Assembly (NCBI GenBank): GCA_002102555.1 | Contig: MCFL01000356.1 | Coordinates: 1-21,388, forward strand | Reading direction: 5' to 3' | From: Catenaria anguillulae PL171 | Lineage: Eukaryota; Blastocladiomycota; Blastocladiomycetes; Blastocladiales; Catenariaceae | Length of the DNA: 21,388 bases | Part shown: in pieces, positions 10,796 through 21,388 of the stretch | How the letters are laid out: each line of letters begins with the position of its first letter | How positions within the stretch are numbered: the stretch's first letter is position 1 | Notes under the pieces: model-generated | What the model saw: the letters and a program-made list of their open reading frames with translations, nothing else | The model's database searches: none | Told to the model about the DNA's origin: nothing | Made by a program: the position numbers and the translations under genes

Positions 10796-12240
10796 ATGCG
10801 TACCCTATTTCGGGCACGCGGAAGTACGTCGCGATTGGGTACATTGACGATGCCATCTTCTTCGCCAAGTCGCAAGAGGCGTTGCAACGGGTGGTTGATT
10901 TGGTGGACGAGTTCAACGAGCCATCAAGGCAAATGGGAGCAAAAGATTCGTGCTGGCATTCAATGCTCACAACAGTGGGACAGGCACGGTGATGTCGCAA
11001 GGCGTGGTGGTGCCCTGGATGAGTGCAGGAGACGTGCGTCGGTACCTAGGTGTCTTCATCGATGGTACAGGGCTAAGAAAAGCGACTGAAAGAGCAATGC
11101 TCAGCTCGGTCACTGGCACCCTCAACGTGCTGCAGTCAAAGCGCATTCCGGCACAGATTGCCACCTACATGATCAACGCAGTCATCATTCCATTGGCAGC
11201 CTACCGTGCCAGCGGTTTCATTCCTTCTCCCTCGTTTCTCGATGGACTTGATGCAAAACTCCGCAACACACTCAGTCAAATAGCCTGCCTCCCGTCCAAC
11301 ACTCCCGCATCATTGCTGTACGACGCAGCTATCTATGGCCTCAAGTCAATCAAGCAAACGATCCTCGCTTCCAAGGCCTTGTGGCTCAAGTTTTGTTTGT
11401 CGCAGCCGCCGTCAAGCAAGCACTTTCACGTCGCTTGTGCCCAAGTCGCTCAGGCCCAGCGTTCCCTACGCTGGTGGTCCTCCCCACTCGCATACCCGCC
11501 GTCCAAGTGTTTTGCCCAAGACGCCCAAAGGATACCTTCCCCCATTTTCAATCTCCTCCCTCTCCTCTCTGAATCAGGCTCATCCATCCATTTGATCGGC
11601 CATGTTGACCCCTTCCTTGTCTCACCTTCAGATGATCCCCTCTTGAATCAGTTCTTCCCATCAGTGCTTTACGTACTTTGCGCTTTCACCTCCATCGCTC
11701 AAGGATCTTTTCACTCTCGCCCTTGATCTCCTTGATTTGTTTCCATGACCAGGACAGTTTCTCGACCTGATTGCAAATGCGTTGACATTGCCACGCAAGC
11801 TGCTGGCGCGAAATGCCCCCAAGACGGACGCATCCACGCTGCACTGACACAGTTGGTGGACACTGTTGCAACCTGGTGCTCTTCTCTGGTCGGATGCTTG
11901 AGCCTCTTGGCAACCCGCTACACCCGCAACTGCACTTGCGTGCTGGACCACTCACTGTTTGCGTGGCGCTTCAACAGTGTTATTGCTTTTGGACTCTGTG
12001 CCTCAGTGGATCGCAAAATATGCCCATCGGACCCGCTCCTTTTGCTCCGTCACCTGCGACTGTGCACCTGCCCTCTCGTTGCGCAAGCCTAAACTGGCCC
12101 AAACCGCGTCCTCATTCACCTTTGCCTTGACTGTCACAATCCGCTTGAGTGCTCGTTGGCACACAACCACCTCAACCTGCCGGATTGTGTCAGCGCGTCC
12201 CACTGTCCTCGCCCAGCCGATCTCGTTTTTTTGAGTTAGT
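10796..12240 (+). pseudogene. Second LINE RT C-terminal half (copy B)
   Basis: This repeats, with roughly two-thirds nucleotide identity, the part of copy A from just before the catalytic box. YVAIGYIDDAIFFAK (10825-10870) keeps an intact YIDD. A frameshift near 10920 leads into a long open stretch (10950-11726) with the blocks YLGVFIDGTG, FIPSPSFLDGLDAKL and LPSNTPASLLYDAAIYG. The last part (11727-12240) is broken and includes Cys/His residues around CLDCHNPLECSLAHNH in one frame. RT motifs upstream of YIDD are absent. It is either a 5'-truncated LINE from a different subfamily inserted into copy A, or an old internal duplication. Confidence 0.83.
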
Positions 12241-12439
12241 GGATCTGCGTGATGGTCCAGTCGCGTTTGTCATTCAGCACCGGACCGCGTGGCCGCAGCT
12301 GTGTCCGTATGTGCAACTGCTCCAAGGCTCTGCGGCGCACAGCGACCCGACGACGACTCAGACACCTCCAGCATTGGCAACAACAACGATGGCATACAGA
12401 ATGAAAGCGAACCTGCCATTTTCTCATCGGCTCCTGTTG

Positions 12440-12830
12440 TGACCCGTACCGCGCACACCCGAGCAGGAAAACGCGACCTTGATTGTTGGACTGATGGGTC
12501 GCTGGAACCCGCAACTGATGCACGCGCATCCAAAATGGGTTTTGGCGCTCACTGCCCACAGCTGGGCCTAGAGATGTATGGCCGCCTCCCACTGGCGCCG
12601 GCCAGCTCAACCAGGCTGGAACTCTATGCTCTTTGTGCCCTTGCGGCGTACCTCCCGCCGCGTCCCCGAATCCGGGTGCACTCAGACTCGTCAGCAACTT
12701 GCACGCTTGTCACGATCGCTCTTGCTCAACCCAACCAGCCTGTTGGCGTGCTTGATAGTAAGACTAGAAGGTCATCAAGCAGGGTAGTATATACTAAACG
12801 ACCCAGAATTATCTGGAGAGCTAACCATGG
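12440..12830 (+). pseudogene. LINE-encoded RNase H domain
   Basis: The frame starting at 12289 reads CWTDGSLEP, then STRLELYALCALAAYL, then VHSDSSATCTLV. These are the three acidic blocks of ribonuclease H, with Asp at 12493, Glu at 12619 and Asp at 12685. The fourth motif may be the VRLEGHQAG read in another frame near 12757-12783, implying a late frameshift. RNase H downstream of RT is known in I- and Tad-type LINEs and plants. It follows copy B in the expected order. The frame runs on to 13023, but after about 12830 it is A/C-rich and not RNase H. Confidence 0.8.
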
Positions 12831-12839
12831 TTGGTGCCC

Positions 12840-12935
12840 AACTGCTGGGTCATGGATCACAAACACAAACACACAACAACTCGATACTCATCACATGCAC
12901 ACACGTGAACGACATACACATACACTCTCCTACAC
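12840..12935. other. CA-rich low-complexity spacer
   Basis: A stretch rich in ACAC, CACAAC and ACATACAC words separates the RNase H fragment from the second ORF1-type copy. It looks like an expanded simple repeat or the degraded 5' junction of the insertion. No gene is seen. Confidence 0.55.
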
Positions 12936-13463
12936 AACCCCAACACGGTCAAGGGGCTTTCGGCAAGTCTCGAGACCCTCACCACCAAGCTTGATGCCGA
13001 GTCTGAGATGGTGGCCGAGTTGAAGGCCCACAAGGCAAGGATGTCAGAGCGGTATATGCGGGTCAACCGCGACCTTGCCATTGTTGAGGCGGACCTAGCA
13101 GTAGTGTTGGACGAGCTTTGGCAGTCCAAAGACTTTGCAGCCACTTTGACAGCTGCGCAAGAGCTGAGTTGGGCCCACAAGGCAAAAAAGAAGGGTGTGC
13201 TGAGCCCAGAAGACATCTGAAAGGCTGTTTCCTGGGTGGTTTGTTGTTGCTCCTCCCCACCTGCTCCTCAATTTCCTTTCCCGCCTCGTCCCATGGTCGC
13301 TTGCGGCCCCTACTGCCACTTGCCTGCCCTCCCTTCTTGCTTGCTTGTGACGCTCATTTGTAGCGGTTGTGTTCTGGTCTCTTCCTTCTTGCTTCCTCCT
13401 CTTTGAAGCTTTTGAGTTGGTTGTAGCCCACAATACATGCAGTAGTGTATTTAAAAAAAAAAA
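12936..13463 (+). mobile_element. 5'-truncated second copy of the ORF1-bearing retroelement
   Basis: An open stretch from about 12936 to the TGA at 13218-13220 encodes NTVKGLSASLETLTTKLDAE, a Glu/Lys-rich helical part, then VEADLAVVLDELWQSKDF, then ELSWAHKAKKKG near the C-terminus. This aligns block by block with the ORF1 protein of the first insertion, here without frameshifts. A tail of about 240 bases follows with the shared words CCCCTACTGCCACTTGCCTG and aatacatgcagtagtg, ending in 11 A (13453-13463). There is no ORF2. No clear target duplication was found, because the left boundary is obscured by the CA-rich spacer. Confidence 0.72.
13225..13463 (+). repeat. Shared retroelement 3' tail, copy 2, with A-run
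   Basis: Pyrimidine-rich tail following the ORF1 stop. It contains CCCATGG about 10 bases before the CCCCTACTGCCAC word, repeated TTGCTTGC words, and the terminal aatacatgcagtagtg before poly(A). It matches the tails at 8171-8395 and 14100-14343. Confidence 0.75.
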
Positions 13464-14312
13464 GACAATTGTCGAGCGGCTCATGAGCACTGCCAAGATC
13501 CAAGCAACGGCGGCATGTGTGGTTGACGTGCATCTGCGGCAGCAGTTCCCCAATCTTGCACCCATCCTTGCACAAGTTGTTGTCATTGCCTCCACGACAA
13601 TCTGGACTGTGTTGTGGAAGGAGCGCTGCAAGCTAGTTGGACCGATTGAACGACGTGCACCAGAGGAGTTACCAGCTCGACAACCCTGCCAGTGCGCCCA
13701 CTGCCAAGAGGAGTGCGTCTCAAGACCCTGGCGGTCGCCCATGGACTCTGCGCTTGTTGCTGCACACTACGTCTACGAATGTCGCGCTGGTTGCTCACCA
13801 CTTGTCAGCTCCTTGGCCACCTCGCCTGTGCCCATTTCCTTTGGCGAATGGCGGTTCCACGGCACCTTCCAGGGCTCTCGACTCCCCAGTTTGGATTTAA
13901 TCATTCACGGCAACACTTTGCTACCCATGTTGGGGTACAGTCAGGTACGCATTCTATTTTCGTCCCCTTGCTATCCCCTACTGCTGTCTCTTCGCTTGTG
14001 GTGTAATCTTTCCTAGTCCTTTGATGCTTGCTGTTCATTTGACATGGCTCCCCTCGTTTGTGCTCAAACTTTCTTGGCTCATTTTTGCATATGATATGTT
14101 GTGCAACTGTGATGTGGTTGAGTGTTGATTTTTGGATTCTGTTACTCCTCATCTCCTTTGACCCATGGCCAAGTGCCCCTACCACCAATTGCTTGCCATT
14201 TTCTTTGCTTGCTTTTGTCATCTATTGAGTGTCTTGGATCTGTGACCTTCTGTTTTGTACCTTCCTTCAAGGCTTCTGTGTCGGTTTACAGCTTCAATAC
14301 ATTGTGGTAGCG

Positions 14313-14343
<31 letters not shown>
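13464..14343 (+). mobile_element. LINE 3' end: ORF2 C-terminus, 3' UTR and 27-A tail
   Basis: The frame from 13464 to the TAG at 14014-14016 encodes VERLMSTAKIQATAACVVDV, LWKERCKLVGPIERR, then CQCAHCQEE ... HYVYECRAGC, and ends after EWRFHGTFQGSRLPSLD. It is the plus-strand counterpart of the minus-strand fragment at 4954-5330, and is open throughout. The 3' UTR (14017-14316) ends with the tail words shared by the ORF1-only copies, then 27 A (14317-14343). The upstream zinc finger is missing, so it is either a separate 5'-truncated insertion or the remainder of the LINE cut by the ORF1 copy just before it. The long pure A tail suggests it is the most recent of the three tails. Confidence 0.8.
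14100..14343 (+). repeat. Shared retroelement 3' tail, copy 3, 27-A tail
   Basis: The order of words is CCCATGG, CCCCTACCACCA, TTGCTTGCC, TTTGCTTGC, then caatacattgtggtagcg and the A-run. It is aligned with the two ORF1-element tails, but here it follows ORF2 sequence. Confidence 0.75.
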
Positions 14344-14489
14344 CCTCATGCCGCAACTTCACTTCCCTTCACTGCACTTGGCAAGTTTGCATCCCTGGCT
14401 GCTTCAGCTTGGATTGATCTAGCGATATTTAAATCACCAATTTATGAGCAATTTTAATTAGGTGATTAATCAGCATTCTCACCATCGAA

Positions 14490-14568
14490 GCGAATCCACG
14501 CTTCTGATTGACTGGAAGCAAGGGGATCAATGCGAATCCACACTTCTGATTGGCTGGAGGGGATCGAC
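14490..14568 (+). repeat. Two-unit tandem repeat, about 40 bp each
   Basis: GCGAATCCACGCTTCTGATT (14490-14509) recurs as GCGAATCCACACTTCTGATT (14532-14551). Each is followed by G(A/G)CTGGA and GGGGATC. The first unit is 42 bases and the second about 37. The rest of 14344-14580 is A/T-rich spacer with no gene. Confidence 0.8.
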
Positions 14569-14584
14569 CCATGTCGCCTTAATG

Positions 14585-14677
14585 ATTAGAAGATGAGCTT
14601 AAGTCTTTGTGTATCAATGGTATATCTCCCTCAGTGTACATAGGCTGCTAGTTTTGTTTTGTGATGGAAAAAAAAAG
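14585..14677 (+). repeat. Polyadenylated tail of a second repeat family, copy 1
   Basis: GTCTTTGTGTATCAAT, CTCAGTGTACATAGGCTGCT and then an A-run (14669-14677). The same words in the same order occur at 14990-15061, also before an A-run. The two copies do not resemble the LINE tails. They look like 3' ends of a SINE or another retrotransposed transcript. Confidence 0.65.
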
Positions 14678-14984
14678 ACTTCCCAAGTTCCCCCTCCTCC
14701 ATCATCCAAGTGATTGCGTTGGTGTGGTTGTGTGTGCTTGAATGTCATTATATGTGTAATTGTCAGAGGGTAAATGATAACAACGATAAAAATATATAAA
14801 TACACACATGTGGCTGCTTGGTCTCTGCTCCACATTGCCTCCTTCTGCCCCTGGCCTCCTGGCCCCTGCACCTGCATTGCTTGCATTCTTGCTTTGCCCA
14901 CCCTCTGTTGTGGTTGTACAAGACTGAAATCAAGCCAAAGGTCCAAGGCCCCAAGCAAGTACCCAAGTGCCATGTCCAGGGAGT

Positions 14985-15061
14985 TGTGTTTGTGTGTATG
15001 AGTTTGTCTTTGTGTATCAATAGATAAATCTTGCTCAGTACATAGGCTGCTTGTAAAAAAA
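14985..15061 (+). repeat. Polyadenylated tail of a second repeat family, copy 2
   Basis: GTCTTTGTGTATCAATAG, CTCAGTACATAGGCTGCT, then aaaaaaaataaaag (from 15054). It is about 80 percent identical to copy 1 over 58 bases. The stretch between the two copies (14678-14984) is simple and C/T-rich, with no gene I can support. Confidence 0.65.
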
Positions 15062-15156
15062 ATAAAAGAAAGGAAGAGGCAATAAGGCAAGACATGCGCA
15101 TGTATCATAAATGGGAAGGTGAAAAAAACAATGACAGCAGGCAGTACAGACAAAAG
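15062..15156 (-). other. Downstream flank / probable 3' UTR of GEM1
   Basis: This lies between the GEM1 stop and the neighbouring repeat tail. No AATAAA is visible on the minus strand, so the polyadenylation site cannot be placed. Confidence 0.4.
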
Positions 15157-17634
<2,478 letters not shown>

Positions 17635-18449
17635 GATCTTGTTGGGCACGAGTGAATCGAAGTAGGTGCGACGAGTGGGCAGGTAGGGGTCTTGATCTTA
17701 AGAAGCCGTCACAGGGCGCTTCAGAATAGGTGAGTAGAGCGACTGCGCAAGGTTTCTGGTTGAATGTTCATGGATACGGTGCGCTACATGTTTGCGCTTG
17801 TAGGTATATACTCAAAACGGCGGCTATCATACCAACGCCTGAAGTGTGTTTGTGCAAATCAGTTTGGTAGCCTTGGCCGCGTCGAGTCGAATCGACGGCC
17901 TTGACTGAGCAATTTGTCCATTGACCTGCAACTTGACACTTGGCCCACTTGGATTGATTCAATACCACTTCAAACCTCTGGCAGGGCCCCTTCAATCGAG
18001 TCACCAACTTAACTCTATGCAACCGATGCTCCTTCCACGTCGACACCCCGGCTGGCTTATATATCGACCAAACCCCTCACGCTGCCAACCGCTCTGTATG
18101 GTAACACCAACATCAACCTGTTTCCCGGTCTCGCGTGTGTCGAGCCCAAGTACCGAACTTCATCCATGCCATACCAGAATACACCTCATTGACCGCACGT
18201 CGACTTGACCGCCGCCGCCTTTGCCCGCCTTGGTCACTCCCCGTCTTCTGCCATGCCTAATCTATCCTGGACATCCCTTGCGTCCTGCGGGTTGCCACCA
18301 GGCCGTATTTCCGCCAGCCTGTGTCCGATACGAAGCAACGCTGCACGGCCCATCGTTCATTCCCTCTGTTTCCCGGGTCTGCAGAACACCTGCATTCTCC
18401 AGTATTCGTACCTTCTCTTTTTCTGCAGTCAATCTGCGACTGCTGACGC

Positions 18450-18492
18450 TCGAGGTTCGTCGTCTGTCCTTCGTTTTTTTTTTTTTCCGCAG
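18450..18492 (+). other. Splice-acceptor-like signal: branch-like site, long T-run, CAG
   Basis: TGCTGACG is followed by a T-rich stretch including 14 consecutive T (18474-18486) and CCGCAG. It has the form of the branch and acceptor sites seen in the GEM1 introns, but on the opposite strand. The frame after it runs about 100 codons (to 18794) and is Cys/Trp-rich without a known domain. It may belong to an unrecognised plus-strand transcript or be chance. Confidence 0.3.
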
Positions 18493-19618
18493 GATCGTCG
18501 TTCGGTCACCTTGCTGACTTGAGCTGGTCCTTGCACACGATTTCCCTTCGAGTACGTTATTTTGTTCGACCCTGCCGCACGATTGCACCGTGCGGACTGT
18601 CGGAGGTCAGGCCGTGGCCACATTGGGCTTGTGACAGGACGGAATGGTGCCTGTGCTTTCGACAGGACCGCAAAGCAGAGGGCCATGGCGGTACCTTGAC
18701 GATCTGGCAGTATGGGCACAAGCGCTGCTGGAAACGCTGCATGATTGGAAGACCCTGTCCAAAGTCAACCTTCAACAAAGGATGGCCACAGTAAATCCTA
18801 TGAGCAGGCCTTGTACGCTTCAACTGATGCTGTATAGTCCATGTCATTGTCAGACGAGGGCCGACGATCTTGGTTCCCAAGTCAACATCAAGTCAACATT
18901 ATGCCAAATCGAAGTCAACAGACGACGAGATTGTCAACGCATCCTGACTTTTTTCGCCCAAATCGGTGGTCCGCCGATCCGTTTTCTGTGTTGCGTTCGT
19001 AGAGAAGCCTTTGTTGACCTACAATCTCTCCATTATCTCACCTTGTTTTCTTGACATTTTGCCGTACTTGGACACCTTTCCACTCATTTTTTTGATTTCA
19101 TCAACCATTGCCATCGTTCGCGCCTGCCCTCGTTTCGCTCATTATTCCACTCTTGCGGCTTTTTTTCTCATACTTCCCATCTCTCTGCTGCTGGCCTCTC
19201 TCATCATTATCGATCCTTATTTCCATCGTACTTCAAGTACAATCATTTTGCTTGTCTCGTGCGATTTGTTGCTTACACCAATCATGCTGGACCCGATCGG
19301 GTGCAGCATATAGAGTCACTGCCCGGCCCTGCCACTCATTGGCATCCCTGCACATGCGGGTTTGAAAATGGTGCGGACAGCGCGCAAACCAACAGCCATG
19401 ATGAATTGGGATAATGGAGCTGTCGATTCCGATAATGATCATGTAGCCCGTCGTATATTGTTCATTACGTGTAAAGAGTCTCGACCGAAATGTTAACGGG
19501 ATAGCAGGTGAACCTCGCGTCAGCTGATCGACGGTGGGAACTGGAACTCATCGGCGGAACAGGGTGAGCTTAAGATTGAAGGTAAACAGTCAGGCCTCCG
19601 ATCCCTCCTCATATCCAA

Positions 19619-19644
19619 CAAGCCAAAACTGAGCTTTTGGCTTG
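19619..19644. repeat. Short perfect inverted repeat (hairpin)
   Basis: CAAGCCAAAA, a six-base loop, then TTTTGGCTTG. The stem is 10 bp and perfect. It lies downstream of SUA5 on the minus strand, but about 500 bases away, so a role in that gene is not implied. Confidence 0.6.
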
Positions 19645-20145
19645 ATTCAAAGCTTGCATGAAATCGCCTTCAAACCTCGTAACATCTATGCCAAACGGGC
19701 CAAGTCAAGTTGGGTCAAACTTCACTCAAAGTGGCTGTTTGACTGGCTTCAAAGGGCCGTCAAATGTACCCTGCTCGCCGCTGTGATATGAGTAATGCGA
19801 GGCCATGGATCGTAGTCAGATTGAGGCAGAGGCAAGCTTGAGTTTCGCGACATGCCAGGATTGGCGAAGGCTGCCGTCACTTTCAGGCTTTTGGGATTGG
19901 CGTTCTGTGTGTGAGCGAGCAAATGTGCAAATATACTATGAATGTGAAATAATTGCACGTATAGATGTCTTGGGTTGAGAGTAGGTATGCTAAAGAAACA
20001 AGGTCTTTGAATGACCAGCAAAACGATTCCTACCTGATAGGTATGGTACACAGTTACAGTACAAGTTGAGTGACAGACGATGGGAATGCAAATGTCCACA
20101 GGCAACCGCAGACTCGGTTCACCCATACTCCACCTGGCAATTCCA

Positions 20146-21350
20146 TCATGAACGAGGCGGAATAACTGTGGATGCAGCTTTCTTTGCTCGATTCATGAAG
20201 GCCCGCCCAAGGTCGCGATCCGGTACGCCGTCGACAACGATCACATTCACCTTGTCATTGTCGAGCGACCTCAATCCTCGAAAAAGCTCGCGACACGGAT
20301 CCCGTCGCCCATCAAACACCACCACGCTCCCGAGTTCAATCATAGTCGCAATCTCGGGGTGATGATCCAACGATTCCAGAGGACAAGCGCGGAACCAACC
20401 AATCTTGAATGGAGTAGAGCTGTCAATACCTTGTGGATGCGCACCAAGTCGCTTCATCGTTTCAAGGATGAGTTCTGCGGTTGGCTGTTCCAGCAAGTGA
20501 ACGGGAACAGACGGAGAATAATGGCGATACTTCATTCCTGGCGCCATGGGTGTGGCAGAAGCATCCACCGATCCGAGTGGGCTGAGATGGCTTCCAGCCC
20601 TGGTACTTGCGCAGCTGCTCCAACGTGACACCGCCTGGGCGAAGAATAATGGGATGCGGTGAAAGCGACACGACAGTGGATTCCATTCCAAAATCACACG
20701 GCCGGCATCGATAACGATAGGAATTCGACCGTTGAGATCTTCCATGACGTGGCCAGCGAGTGTTGGCGACGGCTTGCCAGAAGAGTTGGCAGATGGAGCG
20801 GCGAGCGGCACGCCGGCAATAGCGATGAGGGCGCGAGCAACGGGGTGTGCAGGCATCCGGACGGCGACGGTTGGCTGGCCAGCTGTTACGGTGGAGGCAA
20901 GGTGGTTTCGGCAACAGGGAAGAGCAGCGTCAATGGACCGGGCCAGAATCGCTCAATAAGCGGGAGGTAATGGTCGGGAATTGCTTGGTTGGGCAAAAGC
21001 GAGCGAAGCATGGCAAGCGAAGAAACGTGGACGATGAGGGGGTTGTCTGACGGACGTTGCTTGGCGGCAAAGATTTTGGCTACGGCCGACGCAGACAGGG
21101 ATTTCCGCAAGACCATACACCGTCTCGGTCGGAATGGCAACGACGTCCTCATCATGCGCCAGGGCGTAGGCTGCCTTGCGCAACGTGTCTCGAGTCTCTT
21201 CATCCGAAACTTGAGGAGTCGCCTCCAACGCTTCAAGAGCAGTACGCTGGCTGGGAACGGATCAAGGGAGGACTTTTGCGCCAGTGGCGGGATAAATTGG
21301 ATTGCCGTTGGATCTGCGTGGAGCAAGGCAGTTGCGTATTGTGGAGGCAT
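20146..21350 (-). CDS. SUA5: Threonylcarbamoyl-AMP synthase, Sua5/YrdC family
   Basis: Makes L-threonylcarbamoyladenylate from threonine, bicarbonate and ATP, the first step of the t6A modification at tRNA position 37; acts in cytosol and, in some fungi, mitochondria. Visible in order: VVAIPTETVYGLA, the KQRPSDNPLIVHV signature (KxRP, nucleotide binding), FWPGPLTLLFP, VRMPAHPVARALI, PSANSSGKPSPT, CDFGMESTVV, IILRPGGVTLEQLR, the linker PGMKYRHYSP typical of Sua5 rather than short YrdC, then the C-terminal Sua5 domain ending VMNR-like AFMNRAKKAAS and a TGA at 20148-20146. The ATG at 21350 is preceded by an in-frame stop, giving about 390-400 residues, as expected. Frame changes near 21253, 21100 (two bases), 20901, 20701 and 20592, mostly missing bases in homopolymers, split it into three frames. 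No intron is needed. Confidence 0.92.
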
Positions 21351-21388
21351 TCTGAAGTGCGGGGGAGGTCAGGCCGGTGGAGTGGGCG

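Larger units (their letters stand above)
17635..20145. other. Gene-poor interval between GEM1 and SUA5
   Basis: This is upstream of GEM1 and downstream of SUA5, so it should contain the GEM1 promoter. No TATA-like element can be assigned with confidence. Open frames up to about 136 codons occur on both strands, but none has a recognisable domain. Features seen: a strong splice-acceptor-like signal (18450-18492), overlapping Cys-rich frames on both strands (18500-18880), a T-rich stretch (about 19060-19290), and a perfect 10-bp hairpin (19619-19644). No RNA gene was recognised. Confidence 0.5.

Noticed and set aside
12755-12850. Possible tRNA-like or SINE head after the RNase H fragment
   Set aside because: No A-box/B-box pair and no cloverleaf could be drawn.
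14432-14467. Small inverted repeat AATCACC ... GGTGATT
   Set aside because: Only seven paired bases with a long A/T-rich spacer; expected by chance.
14614-15153. Minus-strand frame with hydrophobic start, 179 codons
   Set aside because: It runs through two poly(A) tails and simple C/T-rich sequence; the hydrophobicity comes from reading A-runs and CA-rich DNA in reverse.
19080-19313. Plus-strand frame with membrane-like segments
   Set aside because: The region is T-rich, which yields Phe/Leu/Ile in any frame; no start context, splice sites or family motif.
19749-20126. Minus-strand frame of 125 codons just downstream of SUA5
   Set aside because: No recognisable domain, and composition like neighbouring non-coding DNA; probably 3' flank of SUA5.

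Overview
The window looks like nuclear DNA of a fungus, possibly an early-diverging lineage. The evidence is a fungal-type Gem1/Miro gene with seven short introns (72-93 bp, GT-AG, CTGAC-like branch sites), a SUA5/YrdC gene, a Ty1/copia LTR element, and LINE copies that carry an RNase H domain as I/Tad-type elements do. There is no operon-like packing. The lineage is inferred from protein motifs alone.

Layout. 1-4953 (+) is a Ty1/copia element entering from the left and ending in a 3' LTR (4635-4953). It lies inside an older LINE copy on the minus strand, whose ORF2 C-terminus remains at 4954-5545. From about 5560 to 14343 the plus strand is a nested array of decayed non-LTR retrotransposon pieces: endonuclease (5560-6422), endonuclease-RT linker (to 6891), an inserted ORF1-bearing retroelement with 20-bp target duplications (6892-8395), reverse transcriptase (8416 onward), a second diverged copy of the RT C-terminal half (10796-12240), RNase H (about 12440-12830), a second 5'-truncated ORF1-bearing copy (12936-13463), and a LINE 3' end with a 27-A tail (13464-14343). 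14344-15061 holds a short tandem repeat and two polyadenylated tails of another repeat family.

Two host genes follow, both on the minus strand. GEM1/Miro (15157-17634) encodes a mitochondrial outer-membrane GTPase. SUA5 (20146-21350) encodes threonylcarbamoyl-AMP synthase for tRNA t6A. They are separated by 2.5 kb with no gene I can support. Both keep all family motifs but are interrupted by many one-base shifts, most at homopolymers. Consensus errors in the assembly explain this better than pseudogenisation.

The most interesting signal is that ORF1-only copies and ORF2-bearing copies share the same 3' tail. This suggests either a half-LINE (HAL1-like) parasite of the resident LINE or a LINE whose two ORFs are now dispersed as separate units.
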